A DNA stretch of 64,000 nt, taken from positions 1-64,000 of the forward strand of contig JAKFVT010000010.1 of assembly GCA_021732005.1 (NCBI GenBank), in the 5' to 3' direction. Made by a program: the position numbers and the translations under genes. The stretch is from Mycobacterium sp. GTDB lineage: Bacteria > Actinomycetota > Actinomycetes > Mycobacteriales > Mycobacteriaceae. Shown here one piece after another: positions 1-8,745 of the stretch (position 1 is its first letter; each line of letters begins with the position of its first letter). Below the pieces are notes generated by a model. The model ran no database searches, was not told the origin of the DNA, and saw only the letters and a list, made by a program, of their open reading frames with translations.

Positions 1-303
1 ACCGGGGCGGCGCGGCGGGGGCGGGGGCGGAAGCTTCGGCGGCGGAGTGCCGTCCAGAGCGGCCTTGACGACGTCGACCGGGTCACGCAGCAGCGGGGTG
101 GTGTCGCGGACCGGTTCGATGATCGACGTCAACCGGTCATCGGGCGGCACCTGCCGGCGGGGCGCCGATCGGGAGGGGCCAGAACCGTCGCCCGCGGCGG
201 GGAAGCGCGTCGTCGGTGGCTCGGAGCTACCGGACGCACTCTCGGCCCCTGATCCCGTGCGGTTGTCAGTGGCAGGCCGGTCGGGACGCCCTTCGCTATT
301 CAC
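1..303 (-). CDS. ponA1: Bifunctional penicillin-binding protein PonA1, N-terminal part (cut by window edge)
   Basis: Only the first 101 codons are in the window. The frame reads from a GTG at 303 through a polar, Pro/Ser-rich cytoplasmic leader and the conserved PPDDRLTSI stretch, then into a proline run at the window edge. This matches the cytoplasmic N-terminus of mycobacterial class A PBPs (transglycosylase plus transpeptidase, acting on periplasmic peptidoglycan). Neither catalytic domain nor the membrane anchor is visible. I chose the upstream GTG because it overlaps the stop of the DUF5318 gene by eight bases, which suggests translational coupling; an internal GTG at 150 is the alternative. 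The identification rests on the N-terminal motif and on the neighbour, because ponA1 follows the DUF5318 gene in mycobacteria. Confidence 0.85.
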   Translation of the reverse strand, partial: MNSEGRPDRPATDNRTGSGAESASGSSEPPTTRFPAAGDGSGPSRSAPRRQVPPDDRLTSIIEPVRDTTPLLRDPVDVVKAALDGTPPPKLPPPPPPRRPG

Positions 304-730
304 TGGCCGTACGCGCGCCGGAGCGCGCCGTCTGGGTGCCACGGCGTCCTCGCGTCCCGTTGGTGGGACGCGGCGTTCCGAGCACGTAGGACTTGACCAG
401 GTGATTCCACTCGCAGGTCCGACATACCTCCACCACGTGTACCGAGAATTCGTCGAATCGAGTCGCCAGCAACACCAGCTCCTCGGCGGTGCGCGCGGAT
501 CCCGACACCGCACCCAGGTGATCGCCGAACACCCAGGACACCAATGTCAGCGGCTCCTTGCGGCAGATCGGGCACATCACCGAACTGGGCTTGCCGTGAA
601 ACTTGGCGGCGCGCAACAGATAGGGATTGGCGTCGCAGACCTCTGAAACCCCAGTTCGACCGGAGTACACCTCGGCCAGCAGGGAGCGTCGCCGGAGGGC
701 GTAGTCCACCACCTGTCGCTGCAATCGCAC
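296..730 (-). CDS. DUF5318 family protein (Rv0049 homologue)
   Basis: A 144-residue protein of unknown function, strongly conserved in mycobacteria directly upstream of ponA1. It starts VRLQRQVVDYALRRR at a GTG. Two CxxC pairs (CPIC and CRTC) resemble a small zinc-ribbon, although metal binding is inference. The C-terminal 25 residues are basic and of low complexity. There is no signal peptide or membrane segment, so it should be cytoplasmic. Its stop overlaps the ponA1 start (GTGAATAG), so the two are probably one transcript and the protein may support cell-wall synthesis. A -10 element lies seven bases before the GTG, so the start is probably leaderless. Confidence 0.88.
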   Translation of the reverse strand: MRLQRQVVDYALRRRSLLAEVYSGRTGVSEVCDANPYLLRAAKFHGKPSSVMCPICRKEPLTLVSWVFGDHLGAVSGSARTAEELVLLATRFDEFSVHVVEVCRTCEWNHLVKSYVLGTPRPTNGTRGRRGTQTARSGARTASE

Positions 731-737
731 GAGGACC

Positions 738-743
738 AGAGTA
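738..743 (-). promoter_or_regulatory. -10 element, leaderless promoter of DUF5318-ponA1
   Basis: TACTCT on the minus strand ends seven bases before the GTG at 730. Transcription would begin at or next to the start codon. It forms a divergent pair with the -10 at 829-834. Confidence 0.55.
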
Positions 744-828
744 CGTCGGGGATCTGGGCAACGACACGCAACCGACTCGCGGCGCCGCCGAATATGCGGC
801 TGGTCTGCGCTCTTGGCGCCCGAACTCT

Positions 829-834
829 TACGAT
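829..834 (+). promoter_or_regulatory. -10 element, leaderless promoter of DUF1707 gene
   Basis: TACGAT ends seven bases before the GTG at 842. No good -35 is seen, which is common in mycobacteria. Confidence 0.55.
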
Positions 835-841
835 CATCGCC

Positions 842-1696
842 GTGGCGACATCGCAGACGGCCAGCACGCGCGCCAAGGACACCGACCGCAACGACACGTG
901 CCAGATTTTGGACACCGCGCTGTCCGAGGGGCAGCTGTCGATGACCGAGCACGAGCAGCGGGTGAAGGCGGCGACCACGGCGATGACGCTGGGCGACTTG
1001 CGCGCGCTGGTGTCCGACCTCCAAACCGCGAACTCGCCGGTGCAGTTGCCCACATTGAGGAAGCCGCGGCTGTCGGCCCCGGGGGTCGGCGGCGGCTGGG
1101 GCATCCGCCTCGCCATCGTGGGTGTTCTGGTCGTGCTCGGCATCGGCATCGGCTGGGGGCTGTACGGCAATACACCCTCGCCGCTGGATTTCACCTCCGA
1201 TCCGGGCGCAAAGTCCGACGGGGTGGCACCGATCGTGTTGACGCCGCCACGTCAGCTGCATTCGCTGGGTGGTCTGACCGGGTTGCTGGAGCAGATGAAG
1301 AAGAAGTTCGGCAACACCGACGGCAACCGGCTGGTGATCTATCCCGACTACGCGTCGCTGACCCGGCCGGATCCGGGCGACGAGCGACGCGAACTCAACT
1401 ACACCTACCGCGGCGGCTGGGGCGACCCCAGCACATCGGGGGCCAGTAGCGACGCCCAGCTGGTGGATCTGAGCAAGTTCGACGCCAAAGCGGTCGTCGG
1501 CGTCCTGCGCGGGGCGCCGGAAACGCTGAACATGAAGCCCGGCGACGTCAAGAGCACCTATCTGATCATTGAGCCCAGCCGCGACCAGACCGCGCCGGGG
1601 ACGCTGACGATCTCGGTCTACGTCTCGAGCGACTTCGGCAGCGGCTACATCCAGCTGAACCCGGACGGCTCGGAGAAGCAGATCAACTACCCGTAA
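842..1696 (+). CDS. DUF1707 domain membrane protein (Rv0048c homologue)
   Basis: A 284-residue protein. Residues 10-60 form a DUF1707 domain (DRNDTCQILDTALSEGQLS ... ERVKAA-type helices), a small module common at the N-terminus of actinobacterial membrane proteins. A single transmembrane segment lies at about 88-108 (GIRLAIVGVLVVLGIGIGW). The remaining roughly 170 residues should be outside the membrane and look like a soluble, possibly lipid- or wall-associated, beta-rich domain of unknown function. I start it at GTG 842 rather than the upstream ATG at 794 because a -10 box sits seven bases before 842 and the conserved homologous start (ATSQTASTRAKD) begins there. It is divergent from the DUF5318-ponA1 pair, so a cell-envelope role is plausible but unproven. 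Confidence 0.85.
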   Translation: MATSQTASTRAKDTDRNDTCQILDTALSEGQLSMTEHEQRVKAATTAMTLGDLRALVSDLQTANSPVQLPTLRKPRLSAPGVGGGWGIRLAIVGVLVVLGIGIGWGLYGNTPSPLDFTSDPGAKSDGVAPIVLTPPRQLHSLGGLTGLLEQMKKKFGNTDGNRLVIYPDYASLTRPDPGDERRELNYTYRGGWGDPSTSGASSDAQLVDLSKFDAKAVVGVLRGAPETLNMKPGDVKSTYLIIEPSRDQTAPGTLTISVYVSSDFGSGYIQLNPDGSEKQINYP

Positions 1697-1700
1697 CGGG

Positions 1701-1760
1701 CGAGCGCGACTCTGGCGTGACTCTCGGCGCCGAGCGCGACTCTGGCGTGACACTCATCGG
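1701..1760 (+). repeat. Tandem pair of 30-bp repeats
   Basis: Two direct copies (1701-1730 and 1731-1760) share their first 20 bases, CGAGCGCGACTCTGGCGTGA, and then diverge. The pair begins four bases after the stop of the DUF1707 gene. Each unit has CGAG and CTCG(G) near its ends, so it could fold as a weak hairpin and act in termination. Confidence 0.75.
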
Positions 1761-1850
1761 CAATCACCTGGATCGCACGCACTCAAGTAGCGCCGAATAT
1801 ATCGCTCCGATACTATCTGCGGAGGTGTCGAAGTGTCGTAACGGCCGAGC

Positions 1851-1861
1851 AAAGGAGGTGA
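1851..1861 (+). promoter_or_regulatory. Near-perfect Shine-Dalgarno of the padR gene
   Basis: AAAGGAGGTGA, four bases before the ATG at 1866, is complementary to the 16S 3' end over essentially its whole length. This is unusually strong compared with the weak or absent ribosome sites of its neighbours and fixes the start. Confidence 0.8.
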
Positions 1862-1865
1862 CCCG

Positions 1866-2411
1866 ATGCTGGAGCTTGCCATCTTGGGTCTTCTCCTCGA
1901 GTCCCCCATGCACGGCTACGAACTGCGCAAACGACTGACGGGCCTGCTCGGGGCGTTCCGCGCGTTCTCGTACGGCTCGCTGTACCCCGCATTGCGTCGG
2001 ATGCAGACCGATGGGTTGATCGTCGAGGACACCGCCCCCGCGGGAACCACGGTGTTGCGCCGTGCCCGCCGGGTGTACCAACTGACCGATACCGGCCGCC
2101 AGCGGTTCGCCGAACTGGTGGCCGACACCGGCCCACAGAACTACACCGACGACGGCTTCGGTGTGCACCTGGCGTTCTTCAACCGCACACCGGCCGAGGC
2201 ACGGATGCGGATTCTGGAAGGCCGCCGGCGCCAGGTGGAGGAACGTCGCGAAGGTCTGCGGGAGGCCATCGCGCGGGCGAGCAATTCGTTCGACCGCTAC
2301 ACGAAACAACTCCATCAGCTGGGCCTGGAGTCCAGCGAGCGGGAAGTCAAGTGGCTCAACGAGCTCATCGCCGCTGAGCGGGTGGCCCAGAGCCACCCAG
2401 ACCAGGCCTGA
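1866..2411 (+). CDS. PadR-family transcriptional regulator (Rv0047c homologue)
   Basis: A 181-residue regulator. The N-terminal 85 residues form the PadR winged helix-turn-helix (LAILGLLLESPMHGYEL, then GSLYPALRRMQTDGLI and a wing with the VYQLTDTG motif). The C-terminal half is a helical dimerisation and ligand region with a coiled-coil stretch (RRRQVEERREGLREAI). Members repress neighbouring genes and are released by small molecules; the ligand here cannot be inferred. It precedes ino1 by 59 bases on the same strand, so it may influence inositol synthesis or its own promoter. A TACTAT -10 at 1811-1816 could drive it. In contrast to its neighbours it has a leader and a very strong ribosome site. 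Confidence 0.9.
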   Translation: MLELAILGLLLESPMHGYELRKRLTGLLGAFRAFSYGSLYPALRRMQTDGLIVEDTAPAGTTVLRRARRVYQLTDTGRQRFAELVADTGPQNYTDDGFGVHLAFFNRTPAEARMRILEGRRRQVEERREGLREAIARASNSFDRYTKQLHQLGLESSEREVKWLNELIAAERVAQSHPDQA

Positions 2412-2470
2412 CGCGGCCACCGCAGTACCTGAACAGCAGCCAGTAGAAGTACGAGTTAGGAGAACGTCCC

Positions 2471-3571
2471 ATGACGGAGCACAACGGAGCGTCGACAGAT
2501 GTGCGGGTCGCCATTGTCGGCGTCGGCAACTGCGCGTCCTCACTGGTCCAGGGCGTGCAGTACTACCAGGACGCTGACGCGAACGCCACCGTTCCCGGCC
2601 TGATGCACGTGAAGCTCGGCCCGTATCACGTGCGTGACGTGAAGTTCGTCGCCGCGTTCGACGTCGACGCGAAGAAGGTCGGCTTCGACCTGTCCGAGGC
2701 GATCTTCGCCTCGGAGAACAACACGATCAAGATCGCCGACGTGCCGCCGACCGACGTAACGGTCCAACGCGGTCCAACTCTGGATGGCATCGGCAAGTAC
2801 TACGCCGAGACCATCGAGATCTCCGACGAGCAGCCGGTCGACGTCGTCAAGGTCCTCAAGGACAACAAGGTCGACGTGCTGGTCTCCTACCTGCCGGTGG
2901 GCTCCGACGAGGCTGACAAGTTCTACGCGCAGTGCGCCATCGACGCCAAGGTCGCGTTCGTCAACGCCCTGCCGGTGTTCATCGCCTCGGACCCGGTCTG
3001 GGCCAAGAAGTTCGAAGACGCCGGTGTGCCGATCGTCGGCGACGACATCAAGAGCCAGGTCGGCGCGACCATCACCCACCGCGTGATGGCCAAGCTGTTC
3101 GAAGACCGCGGCGTCACGCTGGACCGCACGTACCAGCTGAACGTCGGCGGCAACATGGACTTCAAGAACATGCTCGAGCGTGAGCGCCTGGAGTCCAAGA
3201 AGGTCTCCAAGACGCAGGCCGTGACGTCGAACCTGACCGGCTCGCTGGCCGGCAAGGTCGAGGACAAGAACGTTCACATCGGCCCGTCGGACCACGTCGC
3301 GTGGCTAGACGACCGCAAGTGGGCCTACGTCCGCCTCGAAGGCCGCGCCTTCGGTGACGTGCCACTGAACCTGGAGTACAAGCTCGAGGTGTGGGACTCG
3401 CCCAACTCGGCCGGCATCATCATCGACGCCGTGCGCGCCGCGAAGATCGCCAAGGACCGCGGTATCGGCGGCCCGATCATCCCCGCGTCGGCCTACCTGA
3501 TGAAGAGCCCGCCCAAGCAGCTTGCCGACGACATCGCGCGCACGCAGCTCGAGGAGTTCATCGAAGGCTGA
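2471..3571 (+). CDS. ino1: Inositol-1-phosphate synthase
   Basis: A 366-residue enzyme that converts glucose 6-phosphate to myo-inositol 1-phosphate with NAD as an internal cofactor. This is the entry step for phosphatidylinositol, PIMs, LAM and mycothiol in mycobacteria. The Rossmann motif is [16 protein letters not shown] near the N-terminus. The catalytic central part includes [24 protein letters not shown] and LNVGGNMDF, all typical of the short prokaryotic Ino1 class (about 360-370 residues). A ribosome site (TTAGGAGA) lies about eight bases before the ATG. A long hairpin follows the stop by about nine bases, so it is probably the last gene of its transcript. Confidence 0.96.
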   Translation: MTEHNGASTDVRVAIVGVGNCASSLVQGVQYYQDADANATVPGLMHVKLGPYHVRDVKFVAAFDVDAKKVGFDLSEAIFASENNTIKIADVPPTDVTVQRGPTLDGIGKYYAETIEISDEQPVDVVKVLKDNKVDVLVSYLPVGSDEADKFYAQCAIDAKVAFVNALPVFIASDPVWAKKFEDAGVPIVGDDIKSQVGATITHRVMAKLFEDRGVTLDRTYQLNVGGNMDFKNMLERERLESKKVSKTQAVTSNLTGSLAGKVEDKNVHIGPSDHVAWLDDRKWAYVRLEGRAFGDVPLNLEYKLEVWDSPNSAGIIIDAVRAAKIAKDRGIGGPIIPASAYLMKSPPKQLADDIARTQLEEFIEG

Positions 3572-3580
3572 TTCCCTTTC

Positions 3581-3642
3581 CGTTGAGACCGCAGTGAGAT
3601 CGCGCATCACCGCCAGGATGCGATCCCACTGCGGTCTCAACG
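3581..3642 (+). terminator. Long hairpin after ino1
   Basis: A 23-base arm (3581-3603) and its complement (3620-3642) pair with one mismatch around a 16-base loop. The arms begin and end with CGTTGAGACCGCAGTG / CACTGCGGTCTCAACG. There is no U-run, as is usual for mycobacterial terminators. The stem ends one base before the TATAAA that precedes the next gene. It could also be a dispersed palindromic repeat. Confidence 0.8.
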
Positions 3643-3654
3643 TATAAAGAGCTA

Positions 3655-4572
3655 GTGATCTCCGATGACGACCTGATCGGCCTCGACGAATTTGCACTGC
3701 TGCCCGAGAACGCCGCGCAGGCCGGAGTCAGCGGCGCGATGCCGCCGGTCACCAGGATCTCCTCCGGCCCGATCAGCGCATTGAAGTGGGGAGCCGAACC
3801 GCCACGGATCGTATTCCTGCACGGCGGTGGGCAAAACGCCCACACCTGGGACACCGTCATCCTCGGCCTGGGCGTTCCGGCCCTGGCCATCGACCTACCC
3901 GGCCACGGCCGCTCGGCCTGGCGAGAAGACGGCGACTATGGCCCGCGGCTGAACGCCGAGGCGCTGCGGCCCGTGCTGAACCAATGGGCGCCCACGCCAC
4001 GACTCGTGGTCGGCATGTCGCTGGGCGGACTGACAGCGCTGCGCATCGCCACTGTCGAGCCGGCGCTCGTTCCCGAACTGGTCCTCGTCGACGTCACACC
4101 GTCCGCCCCGGAACGTCATGAGCAGATGAGCCAAGCTCAGCTGGGCGCGGTCGCACTGACCCAAGGCGAACGCACGTTCCCGAGCTTCGCCGCCATGTTG
4201 GACGTCACCATCGCCGCCTCGCCCACCCGAAGCCGGGAATCCCTGCGCCGCGGCGTCTTTCACAACTCGAAGCAGCTCGACGACGGCACCTGGACCTGGC
4301 GCTACGACTCCTTCCGCAAGGGTGCCGGCTCCGGCGGCGGGCTGCCGGAGTCGTTCGCCGGCTTGTGGAACGACGTCCCGTCCATCACGATGCCCACCAC
4401 GCTGGTGCGGGGAGCCAATTCGTTCTTCGTCAACGACGAGGACGCTGACGAATTCGCCCGCACTGCACCAGGATTCCAGCGGGCGATCATGGTCCCCGAC
4501 TCCGGTCACTCCGTGCAGGGTGACCAGCCACGCGCACTCATCGACATCCTGCGCGACGTGCTCGCCGGCTGA
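3655..4572 (+). CDS. Alpha/beta-hydrolase, Rv0045c-type esterase
   Basis: A 305-residue alpha/beta hydrolase. The oxyanion region is FLHGGGQNAHTWD, the nucleophile elbow is GMSLGG with Ser122, and the C-terminal catalytic His is in DSGHSVQGD (His285). No signal peptide is seen, so it acts in the cytoplasm. The M. tuberculosis homologue is a carboxylesterase with preference for short-chain esters; the natural substrate is unknown. The GTG start follows a TATAAA box by six bases, directly after the ino1 hairpin, so it probably has its own leaderless promoter rather than being co-transcribed with ino1. Confidence 0.9.
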   Translation: MISDDDLIGLDEFALLPENAAQAGVSGAMPPVTRISSGPISALKWGAEPPRIVFLHGGGQNAHTWDTVILGLGVPALAIDLPGHGRSAWREDGDYGPRLNAEALRPVLNQWAPTPRLVVGMSLGGLTALRIATVEPALVPELVLVDVTPSAPERHEQMSQAQLGAVALTQGERTFPSFAAMLDVTIAASPTRSRESLRRGVFHNSKQLDDGTWTWRYDSFRKGAGSGGGLPESFAGLWNDVPSITMPTTLVRGANSFFVNDEDADEFARTAPGFQRAIMVPDSGHSVQGDQPRALIDILRDVLAG

Positions 4573-4622
4573 GTTTGCCTGTTGTTCACCGGTTGATTCC
4601 CAGCTGATTCACAGCCGTGTCC

Positions 4623-4628
4623 TAGTTT
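4623..4628 (+). promoter_or_regulatory. -10 element, leaderless promoter of the PhoX gene
   Basis: TAGTTT ends seven bases before the ATG at 4636. Confidence 0.55.
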
Positions 4629-4635
4629 CGGCCCC

Positions 4636-6705
4636 ATGGCTCTGGTGCCGCTGAACCTGCTGATCGATCACGACGGACGCTCCGCTCGCCAGCGGATCAC
4701 CTGCCGCTACCGCTGCGGTGACGCCTGTGCGCATCCGGCACCCAACACGAGCGACAACGCCTACTTCGGTGACCTTGTCCGCGAGGCGATGACGCGCCGC
4801 TCGATCCTGAAGGCTGCCGGTGTCGCAGTGCTCGCCGTCGGCGCGGGCTCAGCGCTCGCGGCCTGTTCGACCGATCCCACACCGGCGGGCAAGTCCACTC
4901 CGCCGGTGCCGCCGGCCCCGAACCCCGGCATGAACTTCAGCGCGATTGCACCCAACACCGAGGACGCCGTCGTCGTCCCCCCGGGTTACCAGCAGGCGGT
5001 GGTGATCAGCTGGGGTGACCCGGTGCTGCCCGGCGCTCCCACCTTCGACGTCAGCAAGCAGAGCGCTGCCGCGCAGCGTCAGCAGTTCGGGTTCAACAAC
5101 GACTTCGCCGGCCTGCTGCCGATCGACGGCTCCCCGGGCCACTATCTCCTTGTGGTGAACCACGAGTACACCACCGAGCGATTCATGTTCCCCGGATACG
5201 ACGAAAAGCGGCCTACCCGTGAACAATTCGAGACAGCACTGGCAGCGCATGGCCTGACCGTCGTCGAAGTCGAGCGCACCGCAAACGGCCTCACGCCGGT
5301 GCTCGGTCCCTACAACCGCCGGATCACCGCCGACTCCCCCTTCACCCTCACCGGTCCGGCCGCCGGCAGCGAATTCGTCAAGACCGCCGCCGACCCAGGT
5401 GGCCGCACCGTCAGCGGCACCATCAACAACTGCTCGGGTGGCGTCACACCCTGGGGCACCGTGTTGTCCGGCGAGGAGAACTTCAACTCCTACTTCGGCG
5501 CCGCCGACGGAGCGCAGGCACCCACCCCGATCGACGCTGACCGCTGGAAGCGTTACGGCATCAAAGTCAAACCCAGCGAACGGCTTTGGGAGACGTTCGA
5601 TCCGCGGTTCGATCCCACCAAGACACCCAACGAGGTCAACCGCTTCGGCTACGTCGTCGAGGTGAACCCGTGGGATCCGCGCTCCACACCCGTCAAGCAC
5701 ACCGCGATGGGCCGCTTCAAACACGAGGCCGCCAACATCTACGTCACCCCGGACGGAACCGTGGTGGCCTACAGCGGCGACGACGAGCGCTTCGACTACA
5801 TGTACAAGTTCGTCTCCGCCAAGAAGATTCAGCCCGGTCGCGATGCCGCGGCGATGGCCGCCAACATGACGATCCTCGACGAGGGCACGCTCTACGTCGC
5901 GAAGCTCACCACCGACATCCCGGCCAACCAGATCGACGGCTCCGGCACCCTGCCCGCCGCCGGCGCCTTCCGCGGGTCGGGGACGTGGCTCCCGTTGCTG
6001 CGCTCGGGGCCGGGTGGCGCCGCGGAGTCGTTGGTGGCCGGCATGACCCCACACGAGGTCGCAGTGTTCACCCGGTTCGCCGCCGACAAGGCCGGCGCCA
6101 CCAAGATGGACCGGCCCGAAGACTTCGAAGCCAACCCGCGCACGGGCAAGCTCTACGTGGCCCTGACCAACAACAACGAGCGTGGAGCACAGGGCAAGCC
6201 CGTCGCCGACGCACCGAATCCGCGCAACGACAACAAGAACGGCCAAGTTCTCGAGATCACCGACGACCACGCCGGCACCTCGTTCACCTGGGATCTGCTG
6301 CTGGTCTGCGGAGATCCCGCCGCGGCGGACACCTACTTCGGCGGTTTCGACAAGTCGAAGGTCAGCCCCATCTCCTGCCCGGACAACCTCGCCTTCGACA
6401 ACCACGGGAACCTGTGGATCGCCACCGACGGCAATGCGCTGTCCTCCAACGACGGCCTGTTCGCCGTCGCGCTCGAAGGGCCCAATCGTGGTGAGACACG
6501 CCAATTCCTGACCGTGCCGATCGGCGCGGAGACTTGTGGGCCGATCGTGCTCGACGACCTCGTCACCGTCTCGGTGCAGCACCCCGGCGAGCACGACGAC
6601 AACAGCATCGACGATCCGCTGTCGCACTGGCCCGACGGCGGCAACGGCACCGCAAGGCCGGCGATCGTGGCGGTGTGGAAGCCGGACGGGAATATCGGCG
6701 TATGA
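4636..6705 (+). CDS. PhoX-type phosphatase (DUF839), Tat-exported
   Basis: A 689-residue PhoX/DUF839 protein. PhoX enzymes are Ca/Fe-dependent alkaline phosphatases that release phosphate from esters outside the membrane. The family's Cys-containing leader (CRYRCGDACAHPAPNTSDN, about residues 23-41) precedes a twin-arginine signal (MTRRSILKAAG, Arg54-Arg55), a hydrophobic stretch and a possible lipobox SALAAC, so the mature protein may be a Tat-dependent lipoprotein. Family motifs seen include NHEYT, GGVTPWGTVLSGEEN, GRFKHEAA, YSGDDERFDYMYKF and PDNLAFDNHGNLWIATDG. The 50-residue pre-Tat leader is normal for PhoX, which supports this start together with the -10 box. Phosphate regulation is likely but no pho box was recognised. 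Confidence 0.9.
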   Translation: MALVPLNLLIDHDGRSARQRITCRYRCGDACAHPAPNTSDNAYFGDLVREAMTRRSILKAAGVAVLAVGAGSALAACSTDPTPAGKSTPPVPPAPNPGMNFSAIAPNTEDAVVVPPGYQQAVVISWGDPVLPGAPTFDVSKQSAAAQRQQFGFNNDFAGLLPIDGSPGHYLLVVNHEYTTERFMFPGYDEKRPTREQFETALAAHGLTVVEVERTANGLTPVLGPYNRRITADSPFTLTGPAAGSEFVKTAADPGGRTVSGTINNCSGGVTPWGTVLSGEENFNSYFGAADGAQAPTPIDADRWKRYGIKVKPSERLWETFDPRFDPTKTPNEVNRFGYVVEVNPWDPRSTPVKHTAMGRFKHEAANIYVTPDGTVVAYSGDDERFDYMYKFVSAKKIQPGRDAAAMAANMTILDEGTLYVAKLTTDIPANQIDGSGTLPAAGAFRGSGTWLPLLRSGPGGAAESLVAGMTPHEVAVFTRFAADKAGATKMDRPEDFEANPRTGKLYVALTNNNERGAQGKPVADAPNPRNDNKNGQVLEITDDHAGTSFTWDLLLVCGDPAAADTYFGGFDKSKVSPISCPDNLAFDNHGNLWIATDGNALSSNDGLFAVALEGPNRGETRQFLTVPIGAETCGPIVLDDLVTVSVQHPGEHDDNSIDDPLSHWPDGGNGTARPAIVAVWKPDGNIGV

Positions 6706-6712
6706 CGCGACG

Positions 6713-6718
6713 TACGGT
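6713..6718 (+). promoter_or_regulatory. -10 element, leaderless promoter of the F420-type oxidoreductase
   Basis: TACGGT ends six bases before the GTG at 6725. Confidence 0.5.
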
Positions 6719-6724
6719 TGAGGT

Positions 6725-7510
6725 GTGACCCACCCCATTCGCATCGGCGTGCAACTGCAGCCGCAACATGCCCCCGACTACAACCAGATCCGCGATGCCG
6801 TACGCCGCTGTGAGGACATCGGCGTCGACGTGGTCTTCAACTGGGACCACTTCTACCCGCTGTACGGCGACCCCGACGGTGCGCACTTCGAGTGCTGGAC
6901 CATGTTGGGCGCCTGGGCCGAGCAGACCTCACGCGTCGAGATCGGCGCGCTGGTCACCTGCAACTCCTACCGCAACCCCGAGCTGCTGGCCGACATGGCC
7001 CGCACCGTCGACCACATCTCCGGCGGCCGGCTGATCCTCGGCATCGGCTCGGGATGGAAGCAGAAGGACTACGACGAGTACGGCTACGAGTTCGGCACCG
7101 CCGGCAGCCGCCTCGACGACCTTGCAGGCGCGCTGCCGCGGATCAAGTCCCGGCTGGCCAACCTGAATCCGGCACCGACTCGCGAGATCCCGATCCTCAT
7201 CGGCGGACAGGGTGAGAAGAAGACGCTTCGCCTGGTCGCCGAGCACGGCGACATCTGGCACGGCTTCACCAACGCCGAGACCTACCCCGGCAAGGCCGAC
7301 GTACTCGACCGCCACTGCTCGGACGTCGGCCGCGACCCGGCCAAGATCGAACGGTCATCCGGGGTTGAGGGCCGCGACAACGACACCATCGTCGCCAACG
7401 CCGAGGCGCTGACCGGACTGGGCGTAACCCTGCTGACCGTCGGCTGCGACGGACCGGACTACAACCTCGGCCCCGCCGAGGCCTTGGTGCGCTGGCGCGA
7501 CAGCCGCTAG
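6725..7510 (+). CDS. LLM-class F420-dependent oxidoreductase (Rv0044c homologue)
   Basis: A 261-residue luciferase-like (TIM-barrel) oxidoreductase. Visible signatures are the N-terminal strand [15 protein letters not shown], the [12 protein letters not shown] loop, [26 protein letters not shown] (typical F420-binding segment) and [25 protein letters not shown]. Such proteins use reduced F420 to reduce or oxidise diverse organic substrates; the substrate here is unknown. The homologue is conserved in mycobacteria next to ino1 and leuS. The GTG start is supported by a -10 element six bases upstream. It is convergent with the P450 gene. Confidence 0.92.
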   Translation: MTHPIRIGVQLQPQHAPDYNQIRDAVRRCEDIGVDVVFNWDHFYPLYGDPDGAHFECWTMLGAWAEQTSRVEIGALVTCNSYRNPELLADMARTVDHISGGRLILGIGSGWKQKDYDEYGYEFGTAGSRLDDLAGALPRIKSRLANLNPAPTREIPILIGGQGEKKTLRLVAEHGDIWHGFTNAETYPGKADVLDRHCSDVGRDPAKIERSSGVEGRDNDTIVANAEALTGLGVTLLTVGCDGPDYNLGPAEALVRWRDSR

Positions 7511-7512
7511 AG

Positions 7513-7557
7513 CCGATTGCCTCGCTCCTCCTTCGCCTCCTTCGTCGGCGGCATCGG
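7513..7557. terminator. Hairpin with CTC/TTC-rich loop between convergent genes
   Basis: CCGATTGCC (7513-7521) can pair with GGCATCGG (7550-7557) with one bulged base. The loop is a repetitive CTCGCTCCTCCTTCGCCTCCTTCG-like stretch. It sits between the two stops at 7510 and 7567 and could end transcription from both sides. Confidence 0.4.
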
Positions 7558-7566
7558 TCGACTCGG

Positions 7567-8739
7567 CTAGCAGGGCTCGAACTCCAGCGGCAGCGATTCC
7601 AGGCCGAAGGTGCCGGCGGGCCACAACGTGGTGGCTTCGCCGGCCAACCGGTAATCCGGGATGCGCGCGTGGAATTCCTCGATGGTGAGCCGTAATTCGC
7701 GGCGCGCCAGGTGCGAACCCAGGCACCGGTGGATACCGCCGCCGAAGCCGAGGTGCACGGCCTTGGCGTTGAGATCCATCTCATTGGCGGTGTGGCCATA
7801 CGGTCCGTCGCGGTTGGCGGTGAACAGCATGAGCATGACTTGTGAGTTCGCCGGAATCGTCACGCCTTCGACCTCGACGTCGGCGGTCGTCACGCGCGGC
7901 ACCCCGGGCACCGGGCCGTCGAGACGCAGCACCTCTTCGATGAACGGCGGGATCAGTGAGGGGTCCGCGGTCAGCCGGTGACGCAGCACCGGATCGTTGG
8001 CCAGGTTGAGCAATGCGTAGCCGATGGCGCCGGTGACGGTGTCGAGTCCGGCCAGGACGATCAGGAAGCACAGCCCCAAGATCTCGGCATCGGTCCACGC
8101 CTCCTCGCCGTCGAGGGCCAGGATGTTGCTGAGCATGTCGTCGCCCGGGTGACTCCGCTTGACTTCCAGCTGCTCAGCCAGGAATGTGAAAAGCGCTATG
8201 CTGCAGTCGATTACCGACTGCGACTGCTCGCTACCCAGTGACGCTATATCGGCACCCTTGATGATCCCGCTCACCCAGCCGAGGAACTTGGGCAGATGCT
8301 CCAACGGCAGCCCGAACAACGTCAGGATGGCCTGGGTGGGGAACTTATAGGACAGGTCGGCGACGACATCGCAGCGGCCCAGGGGGGCGAACTTGTCGAT
8401 GTGCCCGCGCAGCTGTGCACGCAGCTCGCCGTCCATCGCTTCCATGCGCTTGGGTCCGAACATCGGGTCCAGCACCCGCCGGTAGTCCGCATGCTTCGGC
8501 GGATCGATCGCGATCGGGATCATCGAGATGGCGTTGGCGACGCCGTCGAAAGCTTTCGCCGAGGAGAACAACTCGGGGTGCTTCTGGGCGAAGCGAACTC
8601 CCTCGTAACTGGTGATCAGCCACATCTGGCCCACCCGATACACCGGCCCCGGTTTGCGCAGGTGGTCCACGGCCGCCGTGCGCCCACTCGGGACCGGCGT
8701 CGCCGCGTAGTAGCCGTCGGGCATTTCCGTCGTCGTCAT
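7567..8739 (-). CDS. Cytochrome P450
   Basis: A 390-residue soluble bacterial P450. The I-helix oxygen-activation motif is AGLDT, the K-helix ExxR is EVLR, and the heme loop is GFGGGIHRCLG with the axial ligand Cys339. It needs ferredoxin and ferredoxin reductase, neither of which is nearby. It resembles the CYP families expanded in actinobacteria for steroid, lipid and xenobiotic oxidation; the exact family and substrate cannot be set by eye. The ATG at 8739 is preceded by a TACTCT -10 six bases upstream and by a perfect palindrome overlapping that box, so tight repression is expected. It is not part of the conserved Rv0044c-Rv0043c neighbourhood in my recollection of M. tuberculosis and may be an accessory insertion. 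Confidence 0.95.
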   Translation of the reverse strand: MTTTEMPDGYYAATPVPSGRTAAVDHLRKPGPVYRVGQMWLITSYEGVRFAQKHPELFSSAKAFDGVANAISMIPIAIDPPKHADYRRVLDPMFGPKRMEAMDGELRAQLRGHIDKFAPLGRCDVVADLSYKFPTQAILTLFGLPLEHLPKFLGWVSGIIKGADIASLGSEQSQSVIDCSIALFTFLAEQLEVKRSHPGDDMLSNILALDGEEAWTDAEILGLCFLIVLAGLDTVTGAIGYALLNLANDPVLRHRLTADPSLIPPFIEEVLRLDGPVPGVPRVTTADVEVEGVTIPANSQVMLMLFTANRDGPYGHTANEMDLNAKAVHLGFGGGIHRCLGSHLARRELRLTIEEFHARIPDYRLAGEATTLWPAGTFGLESLPLEFEPC

Positions 8740-8745
8740 GGTCGG

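Noticed and set aside
731..1753. Long minus-strand frame upstream of DUF5318
   Set aside because: It is a shadow of the DUF1707 gene; the conserved protein starts at GTG 730.
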